NCBI GenBank assembly: GCA_964471535.1
Contig: CAYYHA010000005.1
Location: forward strand, 1 to 57,823
Reading direction: 5' to 3'
DNA length: 57,823 bases
Source of the DNA: CAYYHA01 sp964471535
GTDB taxonomy: Bacteria > Myxococcota > Myxococcia > SLRQ01
The notes beneath the pieces are model-generated. The model was not told where the DNA came from, searched no databases, and saw only the letters and a list, made by a program, of their open reading frames with translations. Within the stretch, counting starts at the first letter, position 1, and each line of letters starts with the position of its first letter. Position numbers and translations under genes: made by a program. Positions 35,411 through 44,393 of this stretch are shown here, one piece after another.

Positions 35411-36466
35411 ATGGCTGTACCCGTCGCCGTCGTTGGAGCCACCGGTTACACCGGGGTGGAGCTCATCCGTCTCCTCTCGGGCCACCCCGAGGTGGAACTC
35501 GCCGCGCTGACCGCCCGCGCCGACGCGGGACGGGCGGTGCGCGAGATCTTCCCGCAGCTCGGCTTCGAGGTCGGTGCGCGCCGTCTCGAAGCCTACGATC
35601 CCGATCGCCTTGCCGAGCGCGCGGAGGTCGTCTTCCTCGCCTTGCCCCATGGTGCTGCGGCGGGCCACGCCGCGGAGCTTCGGGCGCGAGGACGCATCGT
35701 GATCGACCTCTCTGCCGATTTTCGCCTGCGCCACCTCGAGACCTACACACAGTGGTACGGTCCCCATCCCCATCCCGAGCTCCTCCCCCAGGCCATCTAC
35801 GGCCTGCCGGAGCGCTACCGAAGCGCCATTCGCCGTGCCGACCTCATCGCGGTGCCCGGTTGCTATCCCACCGCCACGCTGCTGGCGGTGCTCCCCCTCG
35901 TCGAACGGGGGCTCGTCGAAGGCCCCATCGTTGCCGACTGCAAGAGCGGCGTGACCGGCGCCGGGCGAAGCCCCAAGCAGCACACCCTCCTCGCCGAAGC
36001 GGGCGAGTCCTTCTCCCCCTATGCGGTGGCAGCGCACCGCCACGAGCCGGAGATTGCCCAGGAGCTGGCGCGTGCGGCCGAGGAAGGCGGAGCCAGCAGT
36101 GCTCCGGTGGTCTTCACGCCCCACCTCGTGCCCATGGCGCGGGGCATCGTCGCCACCTGCTACGTCACGCCGGCGCCCGGTGCGCCGCGGGAGACGCCCG
36201 CGCTCCTCGACCTCTACCTCGAACGCTACCAGGAAGAGCCCTTCGTCGAGGTGCTTCCCGCCGGCCGCTTACCCGCCACCGGCCACGTGCGGGGCAGCAA
36301 CCGGGCGCAGGTCACCGTTCGGGCACACCCCTGTGGCTCGCTGATCGCCCTGTCCGCCATCGACAACCTCGTCAAGGGTGCGGCCGGGCAGGCAGTGCAG
36401 TGCATGAACCTCCGGCTCGGCTTCGACGAGGGCGCGGGACTGCCGCAGGTGGGGCTCTTTCCCTGA
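35411..36466 (+). CDS. argC: N-acetyl-gamma-glutamyl-phosphate reductase
   Basis: The 351-residue protein starts at an ATG with AGGGGAGG upstream. The N-terminal Rossmann motif reads VVGATGYTGVELIRLL, and the catalytic Cys151 is in AVPGCYPTAT; VADCKSGVTGAGR and HRHEPEI are also typical. It reduces N-acetylglutamyl-phosphate to the semialdehyde in arginine biosynthesis. Here argC stands alone: no argJ, argB or argD lies in the window. A 15-bp hairpin separates it from the converging HEAT gene. Confidence 0.97.
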   Translation: MAVPVAVVGATGYTGVELIRLLSGHPEVELAALTARADAGRAVREIFPQLGFEVGARRLEAYDPDRLAERAEVVFLALPHGAAAGHAAELRARGRIVIDLSADFRLRHLETYTQWYGPHPHPELLPQAIYGLPERYRSAIRRADLIAVPGCYPTATLLAVLPLVERGLVEGPIVADCKSGVTGAGRSPKQHTLLAEAGESFSPYAVAAHRHEPEIAQELARAAEEGGASSAPVVFTPHLVPMARGIVATCYVTPAPGAPRETPALLDLYLERYQEEPFVEVLPAGRLPATGHVRGSNRAQVTVRAHPCGSLIALSAIDNLVKGAAGQAVQCMNLRLGFDEGAGLPQVGLFP

Positions 36467-36484
36467 CTCGCCTGTCCCGTGGCT

Positions 36485-36548
36485 CGCCGCCGGCGGACGG
36501 AACCCGAGCCGGGCGCTCCATCCGAAGCCCCGTCCGTCGCCGGCGGCG
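36485..36548. terminator. Hairpin between convergent argC and HEAT-repeat gene
   Basis: Arms 36485-36495 (CGCCGCCGGCG) and 36538-36548 (CGCCGGCGGCG) pair over 11 bp. After a single bulged G they continue with ACGG (36497-36500) against CCGT (36534-36537). The loop is 33 nt. It starts 19 bp after the argC stop and ends 8 bp before the HEAT gene stop, so a bidirectional transcript-end structure is likely. There is no T tract, so Rho-independent action is unproven. Confidence 0.5.
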
Positions 36549-36555
36549 CGACGAC

Positions 36556-38205
36556 TCAAGACCGGAGCGCCCGATCGATCTTCAGCTTCACCCGCTTCGT
36601 GTCCTCGTTGATGCGGACGAAGTAGTTCTTGCCCTTCTCCTCCTCGAGGAGCCGGCCCAAGAACTCCGAGGCCTTCTTTGCCTCCTCTTTGTCGAGGCCT
36701 TTGTTGCCCGGACCAAAGAGCAGCGAGTCGAGCGCGTTCAGCGCGGCGAAGCGGACCTCGAGGTCCTTCTTCTCGGCGACCCCCTTCTGCAGGATGGCGT
36801 CTAGCGCCTCGTCCGCATCGAGGCGACCGAGCTCCCACAGCGCCTTCTCCCGCACGCGCGGGTTTGGATCGTCGAGCTTGGCGACCCAGCACTTTGCGTC
36901 GTCCTTGCACTCCGCCGCCGCCTCGAGCATGGGCCGGAACTTGTCGACCGTATTCTTCTTGTACTTGGCGATGGCCTTCTCGCAGTTCTTCTTGATCGCT
37001 TCCTTGTCGCCCTCGAACCAGTCCATGCAGGTCTTCAGCTGCAGATTCTTCTTGGTCGCTGCATCGAACTTCGCGAGATCCTTCGGTCCGCCGAGGCGCG
37101 CGAGCGCGCGCTGCGACTCTTCGCGCGCGCCGTAGCCCATGCCCTTCGTGCTGCTCTCCGCGAGCGCGCCCACCGCGCTCCGGTCCCCCATGAGCACCAG
37201 CGCCTGGGCGTAGGTCTTCCGGGCGTTCGCCTCCTCCTCGTCGAGGAGCTGCGCGATCTTCTTGGCCGCACGGCGGTCTCGGATACGGCCGAGCGCCTCC
37301 GCCGCAAACATCCGCGGCAACAGACGCATGTCCGCATACTCGCTCTCGTAGGAGAGCTTCTTCACCAGCGCCTTCGTCGCCCGCCGGTCCCCCAGGTCGC
37401 CTAGGACCTGCGCCGCCTTGGCGAAGATCGCCGCTTCGTAGATGCCCTTCTCCTTGGCGAAGTCCCAGATCTCCTTGTCCTTCCCCTCGAGGATGTCGAT
37501 GAGGCGCGGCGTCGAGTCCTCGCCGATCTGAAAGATGGCAAAGGAGGCCTCGCGGTAGAAGCTCACCCCCCGGCGCTCCACGAAGAGCATCTTCACGAGC
37601 AGCGGCAGCGCCTTCGGATCACCGATGGCGCCGAGTGCCTCGATGGCATTCTTCACGAGGAAGTTGTCCTTCGAATCGTCCTCCACGATCGCCATCAGCG
37701 CATCCACGGCGCTGGCGTCTCCGATCTTCCCGAGGGCTTGCACCGCGGCGAGCGCCGTGGCCGCATCCCGGCTCTTGGCCAGCTTCACCAACGCCGGGAC
37801 GGCAGCGGGGTCCTTCAGCTTCCCGAGGGCCTCGGCAATCTTCCCATTGGCGCGCGCTGCATCCTTGTCGCTGACGGCGGCCGCATAGTCGATGGCGTCG
37901 ATGAGGGGCTGAACCGCCTTCTTGTCGCCGATCTCACCCAAGACCCAGGCAACCTCCGAGCGAACCGGCGCCGGCTCCTTCAGCAGGGGCAAGAGCGCGG
38001 GGACGACACCGGAGAGATCCTTCCCCGCGGCGAGCTGGTCTCGGGCCAGCCGCTTCAGCTCCTTTGCCGCCTCGGCCTTCTCCTTGTCCTTCGACGCCTC
38101 GGTGACGGCCTGTGCCCACCCCTCGATGGTGGTCGGCGGGCCGCTGTCACACGCGGCGGCGAGGATGGAGAGCAGCAGAACGAGCGTAGGAAGACGCGCG
38201 CACAT
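36556..38205 (-). CDS. HEAT-repeat lipoprotein
   Basis: ATG 38205 (MCARLPTLVL) is supported by GGGGGAAA just upstream. The 549-residue protein has lipobox LAAAC, then about eight to ten HEAT/PBS-lyase-type repeats (VAWVLGEIGDKKAVQPLIDAI; AVQALGKIGDASAVDALMAI), interrupted by a Lys-rich helical region (about residues 370-440) with a Cys pair (LKTCMDWFEG, AAAECKDDAKCW). Such superhelical repeats are binding scaffolds; no enzymatic motif is present. A second exported HEAT protein lies 66 bp upstream on the same strand, suggesting a joint function at the envelope. Confidence 0.87.
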   Translation of the reverse strand: MCARLPTLVLLLSILAAACDSGPPTTIEGWAQAVTEASKDKEKAEAAKELKRLARDQLAAGKDLSGVVPALLPLLKEPAPVRSEVAWVLGEIGDKKAVQPLIDAIDYAAAVSDKDAARANGKIAEALGKLKDPAAVPALVKLAKSRDAATALAAVQALGKIGDASAVDALMAIVEDDSKDNFLVKNAIEALGAIGDPKALPLLVKMLFVERRGVSFYREASFAIFQIGEDSTPRLIDILEGKDKEIWDFAKEKGIYEAAIFAKAAQVLGDLGDRRATKALVKKLSYESEYADMRLLPRMFAAEALGRIRDRRAAKKIAQLLDEEEANARKTYAQALVLMGDRSAVGALAESSTKGMGYGAREESQRALARLGGPKDLAKFDAATKKNLQLKTCMDWFEGDKEAIKKNCEKAIAKYKKNTVDKFRPMLEAAAECKDDAKCWVAKLDDPNPRVREKALWELGRLDADEALDAILQKGVAEKKDLEVRFAALNALDSLLFGPGNKGLDKEEAKKASEFLGRLLEEEKGKNYFVRINEDTKRVKLKIDRALRS

Positions 38206-38271
38206 AGTTTCCCCCAATGGGCTCGGGTGGACGGGATGGGCGCGTTTTCTAACCTGAAAACGGGGCGAGCG

Positions 38272-39327
38272 TCACCCGCTTTGCGGGGCCACGCCGAGAT
38301 CGCGCAGGGCCGCACGCAACAGCCCTTCGATGCGCGCGTTTCGAGGATCCTGCAGCATCCGCTCCAGCTTCGGCGCCACGCGCGGATCGCCGGCGCGACC
38401 CAGGGCCATTACCGCATGCCCCCGAATCGTCAGATCCTCGTCGTCCAGGACGCGCCCGAGCACCTCCACCGCACGGGGCCCCCCCTTGATGCCCAGCAGC
38501 AAGATCGCCCGGATCCGTGCCTCCCGCTGCGGCAGGCCGAGCACCCGCTTGACCAGGTCCTCGGTATCCAGGAGCTCGCGCATGGCCTCGAGACTGCGGC
38601 TCGCGGCAAGCTGCACCCGCGGCTCCTCGAGGGGCGCCAGCACCCGCTCGGCCAGCGGCGCCACCAGCCGCGGGTCCGGATGCCGCCCGGCGATCTCCGC
38701 CGCGTGGGCGCGTACCCGGTAGGAGGGGTCCTCCAGCGCGATCAGGAGTGCCTGGACGAGTGTCTCCTTCGGCCAGGTGTCCAGCGCTGCTTCCACCGCG
38801 CCCCGAACGCCCGGGTCCGGGTCGCCCAGGAAACGCACCAGCGCCCGCTTGGCCTCCTCACCCTCGATCCGGGAAAGGAGCTCGACGGCGAGCTGCCGCA
38901 CCCCTCGGTCCTCCCGCTCCCGCGCCAGGGTCAGGTAGGGTAGCGCCGCCGGCGTCGCCAGCTTCGTGGCGCTCTCCCGTGCCGCGCGCCGCACGAAGCC
39001 CTCCTCGTCGGAGAGGGCGGAGAGCAACGCCTCGACGCCTCGGGGATCGCCGAGGTTCCCAATGGCGATCGCCGCGGCCCCCCGCACGGTGTAGTGCGCA
39101 TCGTGCAAAAGCGCGTCGCGCAGCGCGGGGAGATCCTCTTCTGCGCTACCCTTTCGACCCAGGAGGAGCGCGGCTTTGAGCCGAACCTTGTAGCTCTCCG
39201 CCGAGTCGAGCGCCTCGTGGAGCTTCGCGCGCTCCTCTGCTGACAGATCCGGGCGCACGTCTCCTCGTCCGATGGCGGGAACGGCCGATAGGAGCAGGAG
39301 GATGGCCGCAAGTCCTCGTAGACGCAC
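38272..39327 (-). CDS. Exported HEAT-repeat protein
   Basis: GTG 39327 (read as Met, then RLRGLAAILLLLSAVPAIG) is chosen because AAGGAGG lies 5 bp upstream; a TTG at 39342 is an alternative. The 351-residue protein has a cleavable signal peptide, no lipobox, and about nine HEAT-type repeats through its whole length (AAIAIGNLGDPRGVEALLSAL; AVMALGRAGDPRVAPKLERM). It is likely a periplasmic scaffold. It lies 11 bp downstream of the HAMP-type protein gene and 66 bp upstream of a HEAT lipoprotein gene, so the three are probably one operon. Confidence 0.87.
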   Translation of the reverse strand: MRLRGLAAILLLLSAVPAIGRGDVRPDLSAEERAKLHEALDSAESYKVRLKAALLLGRKGSAEEDLPALRDALLHDAHYTVRGAAAIAIGNLGDPRGVEALLSALSDEEGFVRRAARESATKLATPAALPYLTLAREREDRGVRQLAVELLSRIEGEEAKRALVRFLGDPDPGVRGAVEAALDTWPKETLVQALLIALEDPSYRVRAHAAEIAGRHPDPRLVAPLAERVLAPLEEPRVQLAASRSLEAMRELLDTEDLVKRVLGLPQREARIRAILLLGIKGGPRAVEVLGRVLDDEDLTIRGHAVMALGRAGDPRVAPKLERMLQDPRNARIEGLLRAALRDLGVAPQSG

Positions 39328-39338
39328 CGCGCCCTCCT

Positions 39339-39884
39339 TCAAAGCGCCGCACCTGCGGCCGACTGCCGCTTGCGCTCACAGATCTTCCGCAAGGCATCGA
39401 TGGCGGCTTCGTCACCTTGGAGCTTCTCGAGGGCCGCCTCGATGACCTCGGCCTCCTCACGGTCGCGGGTTCGCAGCGCCTCCACCGCCCCTTCGAGCGA
39501 TTCGAAGAGTTCCTTCAGCTCGTCCTTGCGCCGCAGCGGTCGCAGCGAGGGATAGGCGCCCTCGGCGATGGCCTGCAGGTAGCGATTGATGACGTAGGTC
39601 GGGCCGGCCACGCGGTGGGTCATCAGGATCCCAAGCAGCCCCAGCGAGGCGATCATCAGGAGGGTCACCCCGACATAGATGAGAAGGATGTGCTGATCCT
39701 GCGCCATCAGCTCCGCGTGAAAGGCCTCGTCGAGCGCGAGCATCTCCGTATTCGTCTTGTGCGCTTGCCACATCCATCCGCCGAAGATCGCGGCGATCAC
39801 ACCGCCGACGAGCATGATGGCGAGGGTGTACTTGAGCTGGAAGCGCCGGTTGACCAGGTACTGCTTGCGACGATACTGCGGCAT
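39339..39884 (-). CDS. Small membrane protein with HAMP-like domain and no output domain
   Basis: The 181-residue protein starts MPQYRRKQYLVN. It has one helix at about residues 19-40, a periplasmic linker of about 25 residues, a second helix (about 66-88) and a HAMP-like segment (MTHRVAGPTYVINRYLQAIAEG) followed by a charged coiled coil. This is the membrane half of a chemoreceptor or sensor kinase without kinase or methyl-accepting domain. Such stand-alone proteins seem common in this lineage, but their role is not established. AGGA lies upstream of the ATG. Its start is only 26 bp from the divergent glycerate kinase gene. Confidence 0.83.
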   Translation of the reverse strand: MPQYRRKQYLVNRRFQLKYTLAIMLVGGVIAAIFGGWMWQAHKTNTEMLALDEAFHAELMAQDQHILLIYVGVTLLMIASLGLLGILMTHRVAGPTYVINRYLQAIAEGAYPSLRPLRRKDELKELFESLEGAVEALRTRDREEAEVIEAALEKLQGDEAAIDALRKICERKRQSAAGAAL

Positions 39885-39910
39885 GGGCCCATCCTACACG
39901 GGAGGGAACC

Positions 39911-41043
39911 TTGCGGGCGAATCGAGGCGAGCTCCTGGGCGTCTACCAGCAGGCCCTTGCCGAGTGCGATGCGCGGCGCCTCGTCCAACGGCACCTCACC
40001 GGTTCGGCCCCAGACCGACCCGTGGAGGTCGTCGCGATCGGGAAGGCCGCCGCGGCCATGTACGAGGGCCTCGCCGAATGCTCGCCCATCCGGCGGGCCT
40101 TCCTCGTCCTTCCCAAGGGAGTGGAGGTACCCCCCGGTGTCGAGGCGGTGCACGGAGATCATCCGCTGCCGGGTCCCGCCTCCTTCGAGGCGGGGCGCCG
40201 CCTGCTGCGCTACCTCGAGTCCCTGCACGGTCCGGTGGTGGCGCTGCTCTCCGGGGGCGCGAGCGCGCTGTGCGAGGTGCCGCGTCCGCCCCTCGGTGCC
40301 GAGGAGGTGGCCGCGCGGCATCGGGCCCTTCTCGCCTCCGGCGCCTCCATCACGGAAGTGAACGCCGAGCGCCGCGCCCTCTCCCTGCTCAAGGGGGGCG
40401 GCCTAGCGCGGCTGCTCGGGCGGCGGCTCCTTCGAAGCCTCGTGCTGGTCGACGTCCCCAGCGGGGATGCCCACGTGGTCGGCGTCCACACCGCGGTCGG
40501 ACAGGATAATGNNNNNNNNNNGATCCGGACGCACCTCCCCTCGAGCCCGTGGGCGACCCCGGCACCCTGGTGGCCGCGGCCCGCCGCGCCATCGTCCGCT
40601 GCACCGGCGGCCGGCTGCCCCCGCTCGTCGATGAGACCCCGATCGATGGGGATCCGGTGGCCATGGTCGCCGCACGCATCGCCGAGCACCTCGGAGAAGG
40701 GCGTGGGGTGTGGGTGGCGGCCGGCGAGGTCGGGGTCGCCCTGCCCGCCGGGGCGCCGCCGGGCGGGCGCGCGCGCCACCTCGCCGCGTGCGTGGCCGAG
40801 GCGCTCGCACGGCGGGCCCTGCGGCGCCCTTGGGCGCTCCTCTGTGCGGCCAGCGACGGCCGGGACGGCAGCGGCGCCGCGGGGGTGGCCCTCGATCACC
40901 GGACCCCCCTCGACCGCCGCGCCCTGGGTGCCGCCATCGCCGACTTCGGCACCGGCGCCTACTTTCGGAGGCTGGGGGTGGAACTCCCCGAGTTTCCGCC
41001 GCGCACCAACCTCACCGACCTCTATCTCGCGGTCGCCGCCTAG
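39911..41043 (+). CDS. Glycerate 2-kinase, GckA/MOFRL family (interrupted by assembly gap)
   Basis: A TTG start is used because GGAGGGAA precedes it and no ATG lies nearby. The N-terminal part (VVAIGKAAAAMYEGL, VALLSGGASALCEVP, NAERRALSLLKGGGLARLL) matches the GckA/TtuD kinase fold. The 10-N gap at 40512 shifts the frame. The C-terminal MOFRL-type part continues (LLCAASDGRDGSGAAGVALD) to the stop at 41043. About 374 residues are visible against roughly 420-450 in the family, so the gap probably hides tens of residues, including the end of the HVVG region. The enzyme phosphorylates D-glycerate to 2-phosphoglycerate. Its start is 26 bp from the divergent gene, so its promoter must lie inside that gene. 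Confidence 0.85.
40512..40521. other. Assembly gap (10 N) inside the glycerate 2-kinase gene
   Basis: The gene is in different frames on the two sides, and the product is some 50 residues shorter than its family, so the real gap is probably much longer than ten bases. Confidence 0.95.
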
Positions 41044-41218
41044 CGCCGCGGCCGCCCGTGGCGGCGCGATCCCGTTGCGTGGACCGCGACAGGAAGGGCG
41101 GCCGAGGAGAGGGCCGGCGTGCGAGGCGGTACGGACAGGCGAGCCCCGCACGGCCGGGGGCCCTGCGCCGGCCGGCGGAGGGGATCGACAGGCGCGCGAT
41201 CGGTGGTACTTCTGCCCC

Positions 41219-42304
41219 GTGACGCCCCTTCGCATCGTGTTCATGGGAACTCCCGAGTTCGCGGTTCCCTCTCTCGAGGCCCTCGCGCGGGCGGGGCACG
41301 AGATCCTCGCTGTGGTCACGCAGCCCGACCGCCCCGCGGGCCGGGGGCAGGCGCTCCGCGCGCCGCCGGTCAAAGCGGCGGCAAGGCGTCTGGGCATCGC
41401 CGAGATCCTGCAGCCCGAGCGCATCAAGGGCAAGCGGGGCGCCGCAGTCCGGGCGCGTCTCGCCGAGCTCGCCCCCGACCTCGCCGTCGTCGTCGCCTTC
41501 GGGCAGATCCTACCCAAGGAGGTGCTCGAGCTGCCCCGACTCGGCTGCATCAACGTGCACGCCTCCCTCCTGCCGAGGTGGCGGGGGGCGGCGCCCATTC
41601 CGTGGGCCCTCCTCGCCGGCGACGCCGAGACGGGTGTGTGCATCATGCAGATGGACGAGGGGCTCGATACCGGACCGGTGCTCGCTTGCCGCCGCGTGCC
41701 GATCCGGCCCGACGAGACGGCGGGCACCCTCCACGACCGCCTCGCCCGCCTCGGCGCCGAGCTGTTGCCCGAGGTGGTTCTTGCCCTGGCCGAAGGAAGG
41801 GCAGAGGCCGTCCCGCAGGACGAGCGCGCCGCGACCTATGCGCCGCGCCTTCGGAAGGAGGACGCCCGCCTCGACTTTCGCGAGGCGGCGGTGGCGCTCG
41901 AGCGGCGCATTCGCGCCATGGCGCCCTGGCCCGGTGCCTACACCACCGCGGGGGGGCGGCGCCTGAAGGTGCTGGCCGCCGAGGTGGTTCCCGCCACGGG
42001 GGCCCCGGGCGAGGTCGTCGCCGCCGCCCGCTCGCAGCTCGTGGTGGCCACCGGCGAGGGCGGCCTGCGCCTCCTTCGGGTGCAGCCGGAGGGCCGCCGG
42101 CCCATGGACGCCGGCGCCTTCCTCGCCGGCCACCCCCTCCCGGTGGGTGCGCGCCTGGGCCTTCCCGCCGCCGAGTCGGAGGCCGGGGATGGCACGGCGG
42201 GTGCGCAGCTCGACGGCAGGACGGCCGAGCAGGGCGCTTCCGAGGGGGCCTCGGAGGCGGGGCCCCGTGCTTCGAGCACGCCGTCGCCCGGGGAGAAGCC
42301 GTGA
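41219..42304 (+). CDS. fmt: Methionyl-tRNA formyltransferase
   Basis: GTG 41219 (VTPLRIVFMGTPEFAV) gives 361 residues. All family marks are present: the N-terminal FMGTPEFAVPSLEAL, the formyl-donor site NVHASLLPRWRGAAPI, MDEGLDTGPVL, and the C-terminal anticodon-side barrel. It formylates initiator Met-tRNA. A tail of about 45 residues (rich in Ala, Gly, Glu and Ser) extends beyond the usual end. The stop overlaps the rsmB start (GTGA). No def gene precedes it, unlike the common def-fmt-rsmB order. Confidence 0.97.
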   Translation: MTPLRIVFMGTPEFAVPSLEALARAGHEILAVVTQPDRPAGRGQALRAPPVKAAARRLGIAEILQPERIKGKRGAAVRARLAELAPDLAVVVAFGQILPKEVLELPRLGCINVHASLLPRWRGAAPIPWALLAGDAETGVCIMQMDEGLDTGPVLACRRVPIRPDETAGTLHDRLARLGAELLPEVVLALAEGRAEAVPQDERAATYAPRLRKEDARLDFREAAVALERRIRAMAPWPGAYTTAGGRRLKVLAAEVVPATGAPGEVVAAARSQLVVATGEGGLRLLRVQPEGRRPMDAGAFLAGHPLPVGARLGLPAAESEAGDGTAGAQLDGRTAEQGASEGASEAGPRASSTPSPGEKP

Positions 42305-43635
42305 AAGACCCCCGGCGCATCGCCTTCGAGGTGCTCCTGCGGGTCGAGCAGGGGCGGGCCTTCGCCAACGCGGTGCTCGACGCGAAGCTGGAGGCCCACG
42401 CCGATCTCGATCCGCGGGACCGGGCGCTTGCGACCGAGCTCGTCTATGGGACGCTGCGCCGCGCGCTGGCTCTCGACTGGGTCGTCGACCAGCACGCGAG
42501 CCGCCCCGTCGCCTCCCTCGACCCCCCGGTGCGCCAGCTCCTGCGCCTGGGCGCCTACCAGCTCCTGCACCTGCGCGTGCCCGATCATGCGGCGGTCGAT
42601 GCCACGGTGCGGCTTGCGCGAGAGGTAGGGGCGCACAAGGCCTCGGGCTTCGTCAATGCGGTGCTGCGGTCGATTGCCGGGCGGCGCGAGCCGCCCCTCC
42701 TGCCGCCGTTCGAGGTCGATCCCGCCCTCTACCTTCGCGCGACCGAGGGGCTTCCCGAGTGGATCTTCGAGGCGTGGCGCCGGCGGCTCCCCCTCGAGGA
42801 GCTTCCCCGCGCCGCTCGGGCGGTCAACGAGCCCGCACCGCTGTGCCTGAGGGCCCCTTCGCCCGCGCTCCGCGACGAGGCGCTGCGGCGCCTTGCCGCC
42901 GAAGGCGTGGACGCCGAGCCCTCTCGGCTCTCGCCGGTGGGCCTGCTGCTTCCCGGCGGGCATCCGGATCGCCTGGCGGTCGCCGCCGAGCTTTGTCTCG
43001 AGGCGCAGGACGAGGCAGCGCAGGCCGCGGCCTTCTTCGCCCTGGCCGAGGGTCCCCGTCCCCTCGAGATCCGAAGCGTCCTCGATGCCTGCGCGGCGCC
43101 GGGGGGCAAGGCGTTCCTGGTTGCCGAGGCCCTCCCGGAGGCCACGGTCGACGCGGTGGACCTCCACCGGTCGCGGACGCGCCGCATCGCCGAGGGGGCC
43201 GCCCGTCTGGGCCTGTCGGAGCGGATCCGGGTCCACGCCGCCGACGTCACCCGGCCGCTCCCCTTCGCCCGCGATGACGGATGGGACCTGGTGCTCGTCG
43301 ATGCCCCCTGCACCGGGCTGGGCACCCTCCGCCGGCGGCCGGAGATCAAGCTGCACCGCCAGCGGGAGGACGTGGGGCGCCTCGCCGCCACCCAGCGGCG
43401 CATCTTGAGCGGCGCTGCCCCGCACGTGGCGCCGGGGGGACGGCTCGCCTACCTCGTGTGCACCTGGACCCACGAGGAGACGGAAGCGGTGGTGGAATGG
43501 TTCCTCGCCGAGCACCCGGATTTCGAGGTCGAGCCGGCCGGCGACAGGGCACGCTTCGAGACCTGGCCCCACCGCGAGGGGGCCGACGGCTTCTTCGCCG
43601 TCCGTTTCCGCCGTGTGGGCGCGGTGCCGCCTTAG
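42301..43635 (+). CDS. rsmB: 16S rRNA (cytosine-967-C5)-methyltransferase
   Basis: GTG 42301 overlaps the fmt stop. The 444-residue protein has an N-terminal NusB-like RNA-binding domain (about 1-140, FEVLLRVEQGRAFANAVLD) and a Rossmann methyltransferase domain. The SAM motif (LDACAAPGGKAFLVAE), DAPCTGLG and YLVCTWTHEE, with both catalytic Cys residues, are intact. The order fmt-rsmB with rpe nearby matches a widespread bacterial neighbourhood. Its 3' end overlaps the converging response-regulator gene by 4 bp. Confidence 0.96.
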   Translation: MKDPRRIAFEVLLRVEQGRAFANAVLDAKLEAHADLDPRDRALATELVYGTLRRALALDWVVDQHASRPVASLDPPVRQLLRLGAYQLLHLRVPDHAAVDATVRLAREVGAHKASGFVNAVLRSIAGRREPPLLPPFEVDPALYLRATEGLPEWIFEAWRRRLPLEELPRAARAVNEPAPLCLRAPSPALRDEALRRLAAEGVDAEPSRLSPVGLLLPGGHPDRLAVAAELCLEAQDEAAQAAAFFALAEGPRPLEIRSVLDACAAPGGKAFLVAEALPEATVDAVDLHRSRTRRIAEGAARLGLSERIRVHAADVTRPLPFARDDGWDLVLVDAPCTGLGTLRRRPEIKLHRQREDVGRLAATQRRILSGAAPHVAPGGRLAYLVCTWTHEETEAVVEWFLAEHPDFEVEPAGDRARFETWPHREGADGFFAVRFRRVGAVPP

Positions 43636-44051
43636 CTGTCTTCTTCCTCCCTAGGCGGCGCGGCCTCGAGGCAGCGTCGCACCGCCTCCAGGAGCGCCTC
43701 CGGGCGGAACGGCTTGGCCAGGACCTCTGCCCCCACGCGTCGCGCGCCCTCGAGCAGCTCCGCCTCGCCGGCGAAGCCCGAGACGAGGAGCAGCGGCACG
43801 GCGGGTGCCTGGCCACGAATGCGCTCGAGCAGGGTTCGCCCATCGAGCCCGGGCATGGTCGCATCGGCGAGCACGAGGGCGAATCCCTCCGGCTCGGCCT
43901 GGAAGGTCGCCCACGCGGCCGCCCCGTCGGCACGGTGGACCACGGTGTAGCCCGCGGCCTCGAGGACGCGCCGCATCGAGCGCGCCAGCAGCGGATCGTC
44001 CTCGGCGACGAGGATCCGCCGGGCGGGAGCAGAGGTAGGGGAAGGGGACAT
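43632..44051 (-). CDS. Single-domain response regulator (CheY-like)
   Basis: The 139-residue protein is one receiver domain. The acidic pocket (AEDDP, Glu18/Asp19), phosphoacceptor Asp63 (VLADATMPG), Ser91 and Lys113 (LAKPF) are all present. There is no output domain. It lies between rsmB and rpe on the opposite strand, and no histidine kinase is adjacent, so its partner is unknown. An acidic tail (PREEEDS) follows the fold. Confidence 0.93.
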   Translation of the reverse strand: MSPSPTSAPARRILVAEDDPLLARSMRRVLEAAGYTVVHRADGAAAWATFQAEPEGFALVLADATMPGLDGRTLLERIRGQAPAVPLLLVSGFAGEAELLEGARRVGAEVLAKPFRPEALLEAVRRCLEAAPPREEEDS

Positions 44052-44393
44052 CGTGCCTCCAGGGCAGGGGGGCGCAGGCGAGGCGAGCGGCCGTGCGATT
44101 GCAGAAGAGTGGGACGCCGGGCCGGGAGCCGGCTGCGGCGGAGCCCAAGGTGCCGGTGCTCATCGGCGGGCGAGCGGGCACTTCGGTCGATCGCCCGCCT
44201 TCCAACTGTGCGCCGGGTTCACCGCCGCGCCAGGGGGGTGCCGCGCCGGCACCCGCTCCCCGTCGACGCCCGGCGCAGCCGGCCTGGGCCCGCGACAGCG
44301 CCGCGCCTCCAGAGCGCCCCAGCGGACTCCAGGTTCGATCCGGTCGCCGGGCGCGTTGACCTTCGCGCCCGAAAGGCTCACAACCGGCAGGCC
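44052..44393. other. Divergent intergenic region between response regulator and rpe
   Basis: 342 bp of GC-rich sequence without a convincing ORF, RNA or repeat. The end (GACCTTCGCGCCCGAAAGG) may hold the rpe control region, but no promoter was identified with confidence. Confidence 0.45.

Noticed and set aside
34241..36124. Minus-strand frame extending the ThuA-like gene through the whole argC region
   Set aside because: The upstream part is antisense to the well-supported argC. A good ribosome-binding site and lipoprotein signal fix the ThuA-like start at 35080.
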